The notes under the pieces were generated by a model. That model was not told where the DNA came from. It made no database searches and saw only the letters and a list, made by a program, of their open reading frames with translations. Shown in pieces: positions 46,001-54,384 of a stretch of 64,000 nucleotides of DNA. Each line of letters opens with the position of its first letter. Position 1 is the first letter of the stretch. The stretch comes from Verrucomicrobiia bacterium (GTDB lineage Bacteria > Verrucomicrobiota > Verrucomicrobiia > Palsa-1439). The position numbers were made by a program, and so were the translations under genes. The DNA is taken from NCBI GenBank assembly GCA_035577545.1, contig DATLVI010000031.1, forward strand, positions 1-64,000, in the 5' to 3' direction.

Positions 46001-46448
46001 AGCGGCCACCGCTCAACTCGATTTGACCACCGCGTTTAACGACGCGGCAGGACGAACCGTCGGGGCGATCACGGTTGCCGGCAATCTCGGTGGGCAAACA
46101 CTCACGCCGGGCCTCTATACATCGACCTCCTCGCTGGAGATCTCGTCCGGAGATCTCACGCTGGATGCCCAGGGCGACGCGAATGCGGTGTTCATCTTCC
46201 AAATGGCGTCCACCCTGACTACCACCGCAGGTCGCCAGGTGATCCTGAGCGGCGGGGCGAAGGCGGCCAACATCTTTTGGCAGGTCGGCACTTCCGCGAC
46301 CCTGGGAACGACCTCCGTGTTCAAGGGGACCATCATGGCGAATCAATCCATCACGCTGACAACCGGCGCAACGCTGGAAGGCCGAGCGCTAGCCCAGACG
46401 GGCGCGGTCACCATGGACTCCAATACCATTACAGTTCCTGTCCCATAG
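43047..46448 (+). CDS. Large secreted protein: two DUF3494 ice-binding-like domains around four Big_5 repeats
   Basis: 1133 residues with a Sec signal (IIMGLALAAAVMFPRTDA). Domain order: two related beta domains of about 110 residues (37-275, with TTYELAAFLGDDTNST and [12 protein letters not shown]), DUF3494 copy 1 (about 285-485), four SbsA-type Ig-like Big_5 domains of exactly 107 residues each (about 490-918), and DUF3494 copy 2 (about 920-1133). DUF3494 covers ice-binding and adhesion proteins. There is no anchor or sorting signal at the C-terminus, so it is probably secreted or held noncovalently. Box 10 is the nearest regulatory site. Confidence 0.85.
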   Translation: MKAVYPMALVVSGTKQIIMGLALAAAVMFPRTDALAKQSGTSILHFNFSSAMTNTGVDPDASGNVTGKLTRQGNASNQQLKISLANLDPSTTYELAAFLGDDTNSTSVAEFTTDSKGAFKITYVKKATGNPSANQHPLPDALNPLRNIRELDIVNGSTQTVLQVDLTNTGKLQYLVKRLMDNAGLIPAAAGLLQIKASATFAQFRLTASGLTPNTAYVLTINGNAVQTNTSDSAGNLNLTSLPPGAPDVLDIHAVALTDITGHVVLTVGGGSGGVGLPLDGQASVALRSANSFVVLAGSTVTSTGSTTVDGDLGVSPGTAVVGFPPGSVIGTIFNVTPGPAATAQGDLTTAFNDAKGRTVGAITVAGNLGGQTLTPGLYKSTSSLEISSGDLTLDAQGDANAVFIFQMASTLTTTSGRQVILSGGAKAANVFWQVGSSATLGTGSSFKGTIMADQSISLTTGATLEGRALARIGAVTMDSNTIGLAIPADIAPTVSSTFPANAATGVAIGGNIAAFFSEAMNPLTITTATFTLKQGATPVAGTVTYVGVTATFNPTSTLAASTIYTATITTGAKDLTGNALAAGFSWSFTTGTTLDTTAPTVSSTIPANAATGVAVGGNIAATFSEAMDPSTITTNTFTLKQGATPVAGAVTYVGVTATFNPTSTLATGTTYTAMITTGAKDLAGNALAAGFSWSFTTGATPDTTAPTVSSTVPTNAATGVAIGGNIAAVFSEAMNPLTITTATFTLKQGLTRLDGTVTYVGVTATFNPTSNLAPSTTYTAQITAGAKDLAGNPLTVNFNWSFTTGTTPDTTAPTVSATVPTNGATDVAINQTINVTLSEAMDPLTINTATLLLTGPGATAVTGTVGYDVPSKIATFTPASSLDSNTVYIATLTTGAKDLAGNALAADFNWSFSTAATPAGQAPVAMGAATTFAVLGGSTVTSLGTTTVNGNLGVSPGTAVTGFFTVDAGPGIVNGTIYNVTPGPAATAQLDLTTAFNDAAGRTVGAITVAGNLGGQTLTPGLYTSTSSLEISSGDLTLDAQGDANAVFIFQMASTLTTTAGRQVILSGGAKAANIFWQVGTSATLGTTSVFKGTIMANQSITLTTGATLEGRALAQTGAVTMDSNTITVPVP
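44529..45812 (+). repeat. Four tandem 321-bp repeats encoding Big_5 domains
   Basis: The landmark GTGAGTTCCAC (GTTAGTGCCAC in the last unit) recurs at 44529, 44850, 45171 and 45492, an exact 321-bp period. Units 1-3 are nearly identical in DNA and unit 4 is diverged, which points to recent internal duplication in frame. Confidence 0.9.
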
Positions 46449-46502
46449 AGATGGGGGCATTTCAGTAGAAAATATCTCACCGACTGGAGAGGGTGATGGC
46501 AA

Positions 46503-46649
46503 ATGACAAAGAAAAACAGACGCGGCGTCAGTTCTGTCAGTCAAACCGGATCGTCGGGGTGCCATCGAGGCGTTTGGATAAATCAACAGGGTCACCAACG
46601 GAAACTTCTTCGGGATTCACTTGATAGGCCCAGATTTCAAAAAAGGTGA
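46503..46649 (+). pseudogene. Relic of the small basic protein gene downstream of DUF3494
   Basis: The first 27 bases after a GGAGAGGGTGATGGCA ribosome region match those before and inside the 39-residue basic gene at 56007 (MTKKNRRG against MAKKSRGG). Similarity then stops and the frame runs antisense through the transglutaminase gene. It marks the 3' end of a duplicated DUF3494 cassette. Confidence 0.55.
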
Positions 46650-47436
46650 GTCTGGCCTCGCCGTAAATGGTCCCAAACGCGCCATCCACGGCATCCAACC
46701 CGTGGGCAACCTTGACGCGTCCAATGCGCGGGACGTTGTAGCGCGGATCAAACGTGAACCACTCCTGCCCCAGGTAAACTTCACAATAGCCATGGAAATC
46801 CATCGGGACGCCCGGATCGACATGCGCGATGTCGGGCAGGTGTCCCGTCACGTAACGGGCGGGCAAGTTAAAGGCACGGCACAGCGCGATGGCCACATGC
46901 GCGAAGTCGCGACAGACGCCGTAACGCCGTTCGATCACCTCTGTAGCCGAAAGGTCAGTGCGTCCGGAACCGAAGCGGTATTCGATGTGGGTGTGGATCC
47001 AGTCGCAGATGGCTTGCACCCGCGGGAGGCCATGAGGGATCGGCCCAAAAAGGTTCCAGGCGAAATTCAGCAGTTTGTCGGAGTCGCAATAGCGGCTGGG
47101 TAATGTGTAGCGCAATAACTCCGTGGGCAATTCCGCCACCGGCACGACATCGACGGGTCCCTCGCGGTTGTCGGGCAGGGAAGAAACAGCGACCAGGGCA
47201 TCATGACGAATATCGTTGCGCCCCGGCATGAGCATCGAGCGATAGATAATGTTGCCATGAGAATCCTGGAATTCATAGGACGGGAGACCGATCCCGAACG
47301 AGAGTTTCTCCTGGTACACGAGAACTTTGCCTTCGAGCCGCGGCTTCAGTACGAAAAACGCCGGGGTCGGCGCCGAGGTTTCATAGGCAAGATGGCAACC
47401 GACTCGGACGGTAAGATTCAGGGGAGCCCAATTCAT
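46537..47436 (-). CDS. Transglutaminase-like cysteine protease
   Basis: 299 residues, no signal peptide. An N-terminal beta domain (1-120, as in bacterial transglutaminase_N) precedes the catalytic core with Cys175 in RYGVCRDFAHVAIAL, His215 in MDFHGYCEVYLG and Asp230 in FDPRYNVPRIGR. The triad is intact. Close relatives are often cytoplasmic peptidases or peptide-crosslinking enzymes; the substrate is unknown. Box 11 lies 144 nt upstream. Confidence 0.9.
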   Translation of the reverse strand: MNWAPLNLTVRVGCHLAYETSAPTPAFFVLKPRLEGKVLVYQEKLSFGIGLPSYEFQDSHGNIIYRSMLMPGRNDIRHDALVAVSSLPDNREGPVDVVPVAELPTELLRYTLPSRYCDSDKLLNFAWNLFGPIPHGLPRVQAICDWIHTHIEYRFGSGRTDLSATEVIERRYGVCRDFAHVAIALCRAFNLPARYVTGHLPDIAHVDPGVPMDFHGYCEVYLGQEWFTFDPRYNVPRIGRVKVAHGLDAVDGAFGTIYGEARLTFFEIWAYQVNPEEVSVGDPVDLSKRLDGTPTIRFD

Positions 47437-47579
47437 GGGTCGCAGTTTGGGCCAACTCGCCAGACTTGGCCGGCACTCATTTGGTCAACGTCCGTTTCAT
47501 TGGAATGCAAATCTTCGCGCCCACAACCAGACCTTCGATCTTTCGTACTCACCGTGTGACATTCGCTCGAATCAGTCCA

Positions 47580-47594
47580 TACGGCAAAACCCTA
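47580..47594 (-). promoter_or_regulatory. Palindromic box 11 (TAGGGT-TTT-GCCGTA)
   Basis: Left arm of a 14-bp perfect inverted repeat (GGCAAAACCCTACC, 47583-47596). Directed toward the transglutaminase gene, 144 nt away. Confidence 0.65.
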
Positions 47595-47611
47595 CCAAGG
47601 ATTCTGGTTGG

Positions 47612-47626
47612 TAGGGTTTTGCCCCA
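47612..47626 (+). promoter_or_regulatory. Palindromic box 12 (TAGGGT-TTT-GCCCCA)
   Basis: Right arm of the same inverted repeat (47610-47623). Followed by TAGCC toward the DUF948 gene, 115 nt from its start at 47741. The two boxes form a mirror-image divergent site. Confidence 0.7.
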
Positions 47627-47740
47627 TAGCCGCGGACCAATACAGACCGTAACATTGCTGGCGATGATGAATGCAAAGGCGACCTCTCCAGTGAATGACC
47701 TCGATAATCTGTCGGGGCGTGAGGGGAAGGGGTGACATAA

Positions 47741-48169
47741 ATGTCGGCTGCGTTACAGGTGGCTTTGTTCGTTGCCTCGCTTGCTTTCGTTGTCCTGGTT
47801 GTCTGCCTGATTCCCGTCGTTTTCCAGGTGCAGCGTAAGTTGGAGCAACTGGTGATTACCCACGCGGAATTGAATGAAAAGCTTCAGGTTCTCGTGGAGG
47901 ACAGCCATAAGATGGTGCGAAGTGTGACGGAGCTCTCAAAGCGGGCCACTGAGGAATTGGACGAAGTGAGTCGCATGGTACAGACCGCGCACCGGTGGAC
48001 GGAGCGGGTAGACCGGCTCGTGGACGAGGTCGGATCGGCGATTGAGCCGCCCGTGCATTCGGTGGTTCGGAACATGAACCTGTTCCGAACCGGAGTGACA
48101 ACATTTTTGCAGGTCCTACTGCATCGAAATCAGCATAACCAAACAAAGAAGGAACAAGATCATGACTGA
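47741..48169 (+). CDS. DUF948-family membrane protein
   Basis: 142 residues. One N-terminal helix (LFVASLAFVVLVVCLIPVVFQVQ) and then an extended helical region (KLEQLVITHAELNEKLQVLV), rich in Glu and Thr, typical of DUF948. These proteins are usually encoded next to YtxH, as here, and often in stress operons. It overlaps the YtxH start by 8 bp. Confidence 0.85.
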   Translation: MSAALQVALFVASLAFVVLVVCLIPVVFQVQRKLEQLVITHAELNEKLQVLVEDSHKMVRSVTELSKRATEELDEVSRMVQTAHRWTERVDRLVDEVGSAIEPPVHSVVRNMNLFRTGVTTFLQVLLHRNQHNQTKKEQDHD

Positions 48170-48443
48170 GAACAATTCATATCCGGTAGGGGGTTTTCTG
48201 GCGGTATTTGCTATCGGCGCGCTCGCCGGGGCGGGGATTGCCCTCCTCTACGCACCGCGTTCGGGTGAAGAAACGCGAAATTTGATCGCCGCCAAGGGCC
48301 GGGAGCTCAAGGGTAAAGCGACGGATGCCCTCGGGGATGCCAGGGACTACATCGACGGCAAGAAAGCGGAGATTGCCGCCGCCGTCGAAGCTGGCAAGGA
48401 AGCGATGCACGAAGAGCGAGCCAAGCATCAGAAGCACGCCTAG
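48162..48443 (+). CDS. YtxH-domain protein
   Basis: 93 residues. The N-terminal helix GGFLAVFAIGALAGAGIALLYAPRSGEETR is the YtxH signature (given here in part: ALLYAPRSGEETR). A charged Ala/Lys/Glu-rich helix follows. YtxH proteins are general-stress proteins in Bacillus with unknown molecular role. Translationally coupled to DUF948. Confidence 0.9.
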   Translation: MTENNSYPVGGFLAVFAIGALAGAGIALLYAPRSGEETRNLIAAKGRELKGKATDALGDARDYIDGKKAEIAAAVEAGKEAMHEERAKHQKHA

Positions 48444-48518
48444 TCGAACAGGCACTTGTTCCGGGCGGCGAGTTGTGCTAACCGGACACCGGCTGGCTGT
48501 CCTCGTACAGGAGCGCAC

Positions 48519-49331
48519 ATGCGAATGATTGTGAACGGCATCGCCATGAACTACACCGACGAAGGGCGTGGCGTGCCGTTGCTCTTCGTGCATGGGTTCC
48601 CTCTCAGTCGGGGTGCCTGGCAGAAGCAAATCGACGCGCTCCGATCATCCTATCGGGTCATCGCGCCCGATCTGCGCGGATTCGGCGAAAGCGAAGCCGG
48701 GACTGGCGCGATCTCGATGGCGCAATACGCCGACGATCTTCACGCACTGCTCCAACAACTCACGACAGGACCGGTGGTGCTGATCGGCCACTCCATGGGT
48801 GGTTATGTTTCGTTCGCCTTCCTGCGTCAATACCCCGAGATGGTCCGCGGCCTCGTGTTGGTCAGCACGAAGGCGGGCAAGGATACCCCCGAAGCTGCCG
48901 CAGCACGACGCGCAACGGCGGAGAAAGTGCAGGCCAGGGGCGTGGAGGTTGTTATCGAGGCGATGGCGCCCAGGATGCTCGCGGGGGACAATCATGATCA
49001 GGCCATGGCGGAGCAGGTGCGTGGATTGATGGCGCCATCCAAACCCGCGGGAGTGATCGGTGCCTTACTGGGGATGGTGGAGCGACCGGATGCAACGGCA
49101 GAGTTGCCCCGGATTTCTGTGCCGACCCTGGTCGTCACCGGCGCTGATGACGCGCTCATTCCTCCGACGGAATCGGAAAAGCTGGCCCAGACGATTCCGG
49201 GCAGTCAGTTGAATATTGTTGCGCACGCGGGTCACCTCGTCCCATTCGAGCAGCCGGACGAGTTCAATCACATGATCGACGAGTGGTTGGACCGCGCGGC
49301 CTTTCCCGTCCCTGTCCGTGAGTTGCGGTGA
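48519..49331 (+). CDS. Alpha/beta-hydrolase
   Basis: 270 residues from ATG 48519 (AGGAG ribosome site). Oxyanion HGFPLSRG, nucleophile Ser92 in GHSMGG, Asp in TGADDALIP and His in AHAGHLVPFE make a full catalytic triad. The family covers esterases, haloperoxidase-like and MhpC-like hydrolases, and no substrate can be chosen. It follows YtxH by 75 nt, so it is probably in the same operon. Confidence 0.88.
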   Translation: MRMIVNGIAMNYTDEGRGVPLLFVHGFPLSRGAWQKQIDALRSSYRVIAPDLRGFGESEAGTGAISMAQYADDLHALLQQLTTGPVVLIGHSMGGYVSFAFLRQYPEMVRGLVLVSTKAGKDTPEAAAARRATAEKVQARGVEVVIEAMAPRMLAGDNHDQAMAEQVRGLMAPSKPAGVIGALLGMVERPDATAELPRISVPTLVVTGADDALIPPTESEKLAQTIPGSQLNIVAHAGHLVPFEQPDEFNHMIDEWLDRAAFPVPVRELR

Positions 49332-49410
49332 CCGTGCTTTCGGTTGTCACAGTCTCTTCACCACGGCTGCGTTGACCTCATTTTCAAAGAGTACGTCCAA
49401 TCGTCCAGGG

Positions 49411-49425
49411 TAGGGTTTTACCGTA
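49411..49425 (+). promoter_or_regulatory. Palindromic box 13 (TAGGGT-TTT-ACCGTA)
   Basis: N3 copy followed by TACAA. It lies 20 or 44 nt before the likely GTG starts of the glycosyltransferase (49446 or 49470). Confidence 0.65.
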
Positions 49426-49445
49426 TACAAGAGAGACGGTGCCTG

Positions 49446-51749
49446 GTGTACAATCCCACGGGCAAATTTGTGGACAAACCCTCTCAGATTCGAAAAATCG
49501 CATTTCTCGGCAATTATCTGCCGCGAAAATGCGGCATCGCCACGTTCACAACCGACCTGCTTACCGCTGTGGCCACAGAGCACCCACAAACGCAGTGCTT
49601 TGCGGTACCGGTCAATGACCTGAAGAGTGGTTATGAATACCCCGATGTTGTCCATTTCGAGATTGAGGAGCAGGATTTATCGTCCTACCAGCGTGCGGCG
49701 GACTTTCTCAATATTGGCAATGTGGACATCGTCTGCTTGCAGCACGAGTTCGGAATTTTTGGCGGACCGGCGGGCAGTCATGTGTTGGCATTGCTGCGCG
49801 AGCTGAGAATGCCTGTTGTCACGACGCTTCACACGGTACTGCGTGAGCCGAACCCCGATCAGCGGCGCGTGATGCAGGAATTGATTACCCGCTCGACGCG
49901 GCTGCTGGTTATGGCTGATCGGGGACGGCAGATGTTGCAGGAGATTTACCATGCGCCGCCAACCAAGATCGATCTCATCCCGCATGGCATTCCCGATATC
50001 CCTTTTGTCGACCCGAACTATTACAAGGACCAATTCGACGTCGCCGGGCGGGTTGTTTTACTTACGTTTGGATTACTTTCGCCGAACAAGGGAATCGAGC
50101 ATGTGCTCAACGCGTTGCCGCAGATTCTGGCGGAGTTCCCGAACGTGGTTTACATCGTGCTGGGCGCCACCCATCCGAACGAATTACGCGAAGAGGGCGA
50201 GGCCTATCGTCTCAGCCTCGAACGCCTGGCCAAAAGGAACAAAGTCCAGAAGAACGTCATCTTCTACAACCGGTTTGTGGAACTCGATGAACTCAAGGAG
50301 TTCATCGGCGCGGCGGACCTGTACATAACGCCCTACCTCAACGAAGCGCAGATCACGTCGGGCACGCTCGCCTACACCTTTGGCGCTGGCAAAGCGGTCG
50401 TCTCGACTCCTTACTGGCACGCGACTGAATTGCTCGCGGAAGATCGCGGCGTGCTGGTGCCGTTCGGGGACGCGAAGGCCATTGGGCGGGAGGTGATCGG
50501 TTTGTTGCGCGACGATACCCGCCGGCACACGATGCGCAAGAATGCCTACAAGCTCGGTCGCGATATGGTTTGGAGCAACGTGGCCCGGCTTTACATGCGC
50601 TCCTTCGAACTGGCGCGGCTGGAGCGCGCGGTGTTATCCCGAAAATCGTTTGCCACCAAGACGCTCGACCAGCAACCGCGCGATCTGCCGGAGTTGAAGC
50701 TGGATCATCTGGCGCGGATGACCGATTCCACCGGCCTTTTTCAGCATGCCATCTTCACCGTGCCGAATTTTTCCGAAGGCTACTGCACGGACGACAACGC
50801 GCGCGCCTTCATTCTCGCGGTTCTCCTGGATGAGATGGAAGAGGAGCCGGAGCGCATCCGCACCATGGCCACGACCTACGCGGCTTTTCTGCATCACGCG
50901 TTCGACCCCAAGACGAAGCGTTTCCATAACCACCTGAGCTTCGACCGTCACTGGCTTGATGAACAAGGTTCGGAGGATTCCCATGCCCGGGCGCTCTGGG
51001 CGTTGGGTATGGGCGTGGGACGCTCGCCCTATCGGAGTTTTCAAGTCATGTCCGGGCAGATCTTCGCGGAGGCGCTACCGGCGGTGACCGCGTTCACGTC
51101 ACCGCGTGCCTGGGCTTTCAGCCTCCTCGGGATTCACGAGTACTTGCAACGTCTGAGCGGGGACCGATCTGCCAGCCAGGTCCGTGACACCTTGATCACA
51201 AAGCTCATCGAGTTGTTCGACCGCGCGGCACAGCCAGACTGGCCATGGTTTGAAGACGTGCTCTCCTACGATAATGCCAAGCTCGCACATGCTTTGATTG
51301 TGAGCGGGAGAGCAACGGGGCAAAAACCGGTGTTTGAGCGCGGACTCCAGACGTTGCGCTGGCTTGCAGAGGTGCAAACCGCGGAGAGCGGCGATTTCCG
51401 TCCCATCGGCAGCAACGGATTTTATCAGCATGGCGGGCCGCGCGCGACCTTTGATCAACAACCCATCGAAGCGCAGGCCATGGTGTCCGCCTGTCTTGAA
51501 GCCTATCGGTCCACAGCGGACGCGTGGTGGTACACCGAAGCTGAGCGCGCCTTCGACTGGTTTTTCGGTTGGAATGATCTCGGCCTGGAAGTCTACTCCC
51601 CCAGCACCGGCGGCTGCCGCGATGCGCTGCACGTGGATCGCGTCAACCAAAACCAGGGCGCGGAGTCCAGCCTGGCCTTCCTGCTCTCCCTCGCGGAAAT
51701 GCGGCTCATGCAAAACACGGTCACCGCCTTCAATCACCCGGTCTCCTAG
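49446..51749 (+). CDS. Family-4 glycosyltransferase fused to an alpha-helical (six-hairpin-like) domain
   Basis: About 767 residues; the start is uncertain (GTG 49446 or 49470). The longer frame to 49344 reads through box 13 and is rejected. The GT4 domain (about 15-400) has GNYLPRKCGIATF, the acceptor-binding HEFGIFGG, and ITSGTLAYTFGAGKAVVSTPYWHATELL with the E-x7-E-like region. The C-terminal 370 residues are helical with GYCTDDNARAFIL and EDSHARALWALGMG, like glycosidase-type (alpha/alpha)6 barrels. It precedes a GH130 gene by 13 nt, which suggests mannose-containing glycan or glycoside metabolism. Confidence 0.85.
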   Translation: MYNPTGKFVDKPSQIRKIAFLGNYLPRKCGIATFTTDLLTAVATEHPQTQCFAVPVNDLKSGYEYPDVVHFEIEEQDLSSYQRAADFLNIGNVDIVCLQHEFGIFGGPAGSHVLALLRELRMPVVTTLHTVLREPNPDQRRVMQELITRSTRLLVMADRGRQMLQEIYHAPPTKIDLIPHGIPDIPFVDPNYYKDQFDVAGRVVLLTFGLLSPNKGIEHVLNALPQILAEFPNVVYIVLGATHPNELREEGEAYRLSLERLAKRNKVQKNVIFYNRFVELDELKEFIGAADLYITPYLNEAQITSGTLAYTFGAGKAVVSTPYWHATELLAEDRGVLVPFGDAKAIGREVIGLLRDDTRRHTMRKNAYKLGRDMVWSNVARLYMRSFELARLERAVLSRKSFATKTLDQQPRDLPELKLDHLARMTDSTGLFQHAIFTVPNFSEGYCTDDNARAFILAVLLDEMEEEPERIRTMATTYAAFLHHAFDPKTKRFHNHLSFDRHWLDEQGSEDSHARALWALGMGVGRSPYRSFQVMSGQIFAEALPAVTAFTSPRAWAFSLLGIHEYLQRLSGDRSASQVRDTLITKLIELFDRAAQPDWPWFEDVLSYDNAKLAHALIVSGRATGQKPVFERGLQTLRWLAEVQTAESGDFRPIGSNGFYQHGGPRATFDQQPIEAQAMVSACLEAYRSTADAWWYTEAERAFDWFFGWNDLGLEVYSPSTGGCRDALHVDRVNQNQGAESSLAFLLSLAEMRLMQNTVTAFNHPVS

Positions 51750-51762
51750 GCGCAAACAGTTT

Positions 51763-53217
51763 ATGATGGCCACCAACGTCCAACGCACCAATGTTATCCT
51801 GAATCCGGATCGTTCCCGGGTGTTACTCCGCCCATTCCTTCTGACGAACGACCGGCGGGCGGTTAATCTTTGCGCGCAGATCATGGCGATTCCCGAAAAT
51901 GCGGTGCACCCGCTGTTGGAGGAAGTGATGGCTGAGTTTGGCGAGCGCCATGTGAAAATCGACGAGTACCTCCGGCGGCGCTTTGAACGGGTCCGGCCCT
52001 CGTTGCCCGCTGGCGCGAATGTGTCTGAAGAAAGGAAATTGTTGCTCGGTGCGTATTTCAGCCACGAATATTCGCTGGAAGCCGCCGCCCTGTTCAATCC
52101 CTCCATCGTGCCGCACCCCGACCAGTCGGATCTTCCACCCGGCTCATTACGATTCATTCTCAGCCTGCGGGCCACCGGCGAAGGGCACATTTCATCGATT
52201 ACTTTTCGCACCGGCTTCCTGGATTCCGTTGGCAACATCACCATCAACGCCCCCACGCGTTACTGCTTCGAACCGGCGCAAATGCCCAACGCCTCGTACG
52301 AGAAAGCGTTGTTCGATCGGAAGCTTCATGAACTGGGTCTGGCCGGCGACTTCAGCCGTCAGGCGCTCCAAGGCCTGAACGATACATTCACGCTGGAAGA
52401 GTTGCGCAACAGCGTCCTGGCGACCGTGAAACATCTTCGGGCCCGTGACGAGGAACGACAATCCGCGGCGCGCAAAATCCTGACACTGGCCCAATCGAAT
52501 TACGAAGTGCAATTTGCGACGGATTCGCGCTTGTCCGAACGCGTGCTGTTTCCCACCACCCCGTCGCAGAGCAACGGGATCGAAGACGCCCGCTTTGTCC
52601 TCTTTACCAATGAGGACAGCACGCAGACTTATTACGCCACCTATACCGCGTATGATGGCAAATTGATCCTGCCGCAATTTATTGAGACATCCGATTTTCT
52701 CCATTTCAAATTCACCACGTTGAACGGTGCGGCGGTGCAGAACAAAGGCATGGCGCTCTTTCCGCGAAAGATCAACGGTCGCTACGCCATGCTCGGGCGC
52801 CAGGATTCGGAAAACCTCTACATGATGTTTTCCGATCACTTGCATTTCTGGCAGACCGCACAACTTCTCTTGAAGCCGAAGTTTCCGTGGGAATTCGTCC
52901 AAATGGGCAACTGCGGCTCCCCGATCGAAACCAGTGCCGGCTGGCTCGTGCTCAGCCACGGCGTCGGGCCGATGCGAAAGTATTGCATCGGCGCGTTCCT
53001 GCTCGACCGGGACGACCCGACCAAGGTCATCGGCCGGCTGCGCGAGCCGCTGATCAAACCCAACGAAAACGAGCGCGAAGGCTACGTACCGAATGTCGTC
53101 TATTCCTGCGGCAGCCTGCTGCGCGGCCATCATCTGATCATCCCCTACGCGATGTCCGACTACGCCACCACGTTCGCCACGCTCTCCCTCGACGACGTAC
53201 TGGCCGCGATGGAATAA
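51763..53217 (+). CDS. GH130-family glycoside phosphorylase/hydrolase
   Basis: 484 residues from ATG 51763 (51766 also possible). The five-bladed beta-propeller of GH130 is seen in GIEDARFVLFTNEDS, MALFPRKINGRYAMLGRQDSEN, GNCGSPIETSAGWLVLSHGVG and VYSCGSLLRGHHLIIPYAMSD, with the conserved Asp and acidic residues. GH130 members phosphorolyse or hydrolyse beta-mannosides. Co-transcribed with the GT4 gene 13 nt upstream. Confidence 0.88.
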   Translation: MMATNVQRTNVILNPDRSRVLLRPFLLTNDRRAVNLCAQIMAIPENAVHPLLEEVMAEFGERHVKIDEYLRRRFERVRPSLPAGANVSEERKLLLGAYFSHEYSLEAAALFNPSIVPHPDQSDLPPGSLRFILSLRATGEGHISSITFRTGFLDSVGNITINAPTRYCFEPAQMPNASYEKALFDRKLHELGLAGDFSRQALQGLNDTFTLEELRNSVLATVKHLRARDEERQSAARKILTLAQSNYEVQFATDSRLSERVLFPTTPSQSNGIEDARFVLFTNEDSTQTYYATYTAYDGKLILPQFIETSDFLHFKFTTLNGAAVQNKGMALFPRKINGRYAMLGRQDSENLYMMFSDHLHFWQTAQLLLKPKFPWEFVQMGNCGSPIETSAGWLVLSHGVGPMRKYCIGAFLLDRDDPTKVIGRLREPLIKPNENEREGYVPNVVYSCGSLLRGHHLIIPYAMSDYATTFATLSLDDVLAAME

Positions 53218-53246
53218 GCGCCACGTTGTGGTCGCATGAAACACGG

Positions 53247-53261
53247 TAGGGTTTCACCCCA
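53247..53261 (+). promoter_or_regulatory. Palindromic box 14 (TAGGGT-TTC-ACCCCA)
   Basis: Reads GGTAGGGTTTCACCCCATGGCA, matching box 1 for 19 bases. It ends on an ATG at 53261 that is part of the box, not the start. Confidence 0.75.
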
Positions 53262-53299
53262 TGGCACCGACTGTCGGCTCTGGCGTACATTTTAAGCGC

Positions 53300-54367
53300 G
53301 TGACGAAGATCCCAAAAAGACGATATAACATCAGCGCAGTCGCGCTGATGGGTCTGCTGGGCGGAGTGCTGGCCATGGCAATCGTCGCCAAAGCCTCCGA
53401 TCCACTGGAAGATGTGAAGCGGTTCAGTGATTTTCCGGCGACCGATCTCCGTCATGTGATCGACGGCGACATTCTCGGCGCCCGCGGTTCATTGATGAAC
53501 TCTCCCAACGGACTCTCCACACAGACGTGTTTCGTGGCACCGGAGGCGGCGGAGGAGACGGTCCGGCGATTGTTGACCTGGGATCCATTGCCGCACGAAG
53601 CGCTGAATGTGTTCGCGTATCAGGCAGTGCACGCGCCGTGCGCCGCCACAGACTTTCAAGTCCTCAATCTGAAGTCCAGTCAGGGCGCTATCCACTGGCT
53701 GTTGGACAAGACCCTCGCCACCACTGCCGATAAATCCGATCTCAATTTAACACGAGCCGAGGCGCAACAACTGGCCAACTGTGCGAAGAGCAATCCTGAT
53801 CCGCAAGACATCGGCGCCTGTTGGGGTGAGTTGTTGCGGGCGCGCGCTGTGGCGTTTCAGCGGGAGGGATTTGACGGTCTATTACCCTACGAAGCCAATG
53901 GAGCGACGGTGTCACCCGCGACACAACTGCGCGAGATGTTGCGCGAGAAGCCGGCAGTGGCCCTTCAGTTTGCGACATTGCTGCGACAGAGCGGGCTGCT
54001 CGGCGACCCGCAGGGTGAGTTGCTCACACCAACGCTGTACTGGACTCTGTTCACAGCCAACCACCACGCGACGCTAAGCCTTGGGGCCATCTATGTATTG
54101 CCACAAGGCGACCACTACCAACTCCTGGACGCGCAGTATTATGTCAGCGGCAAATACTACGCCGCCGCGACGCTGTCCGAGATCTGGCCGATGCGCATCG
54201 GCGAAAAGTCGGGAGCGTTGGTATGGCGCGGTGATTTCGTTGCCGCGCCGACGCTGGCCTTTGCCAAGGGAGTTGACCGGATCCTTTACGGCGCGATCCT
54301 GCTTCAGGAGGTCAAGAAGGTAGTCCGCTGCTTCCAGGATGACCTGAAAGTAGAACAGCACCCCTAG
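53300..54367 (+). CDS. Secreted or membrane-anchored protein of unknown function
   Basis: About 355 residues from GTG 53300, preferred because it gives a basic n-region plus a hydrophobic stretch (ALMGLLGGVLAMAIVAKAS) and leaves the box upstream; the ATG at 53348 is an alternative. The mature part is mixed alpha/beta with HAPCAATDFQVLNL, LTRAEAQQLANC and LYWTLFTANHHATLSLGAIYVLPQGD near the C-terminus. Four or more Cys are spread through it. No family is recognised. Box 14 lies 53 nt upstream. Confidence 0.6.
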   Translation: MTKIPKRRYNISAVALMGLLGGVLAMAIVAKASDPLEDVKRFSDFPATDLRHVIDGDILGARGSLMNSPNGLSTQTCFVAPEAAEETVRRLLTWDPLPHEALNVFAYQAVHAPCAATDFQVLNLKSSQGAIHWLLDKTLATTADKSDLNLTRAEAQQLANCAKSNPDPQDIGACWGELLRARAVAFQREGFDGLLPYEANGATVSPATQLREMLREKPAVALQFATLLRQSGLLGDPQGELLTPTLYWTLFTANHHATLSLGAIYVLPQGDHYQLLDAQYYVSGKYYAAATLSEIWPMRIGEKSGALVWRGDFVAAPTLAFAKGVDRILYGAILLQEVKKVVRCFQDDLKVEQHP

Positions 54368-54384
54368 GGCACAGCCGCGCACAG

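Noticed and set aside
53261-53263. ATG as start of the unknown protein after GH130
   Set aside because: This ATG is part of the regulon box (ACCCCATGG), too close for both uses; a downstream start gives a normal signal peptide.
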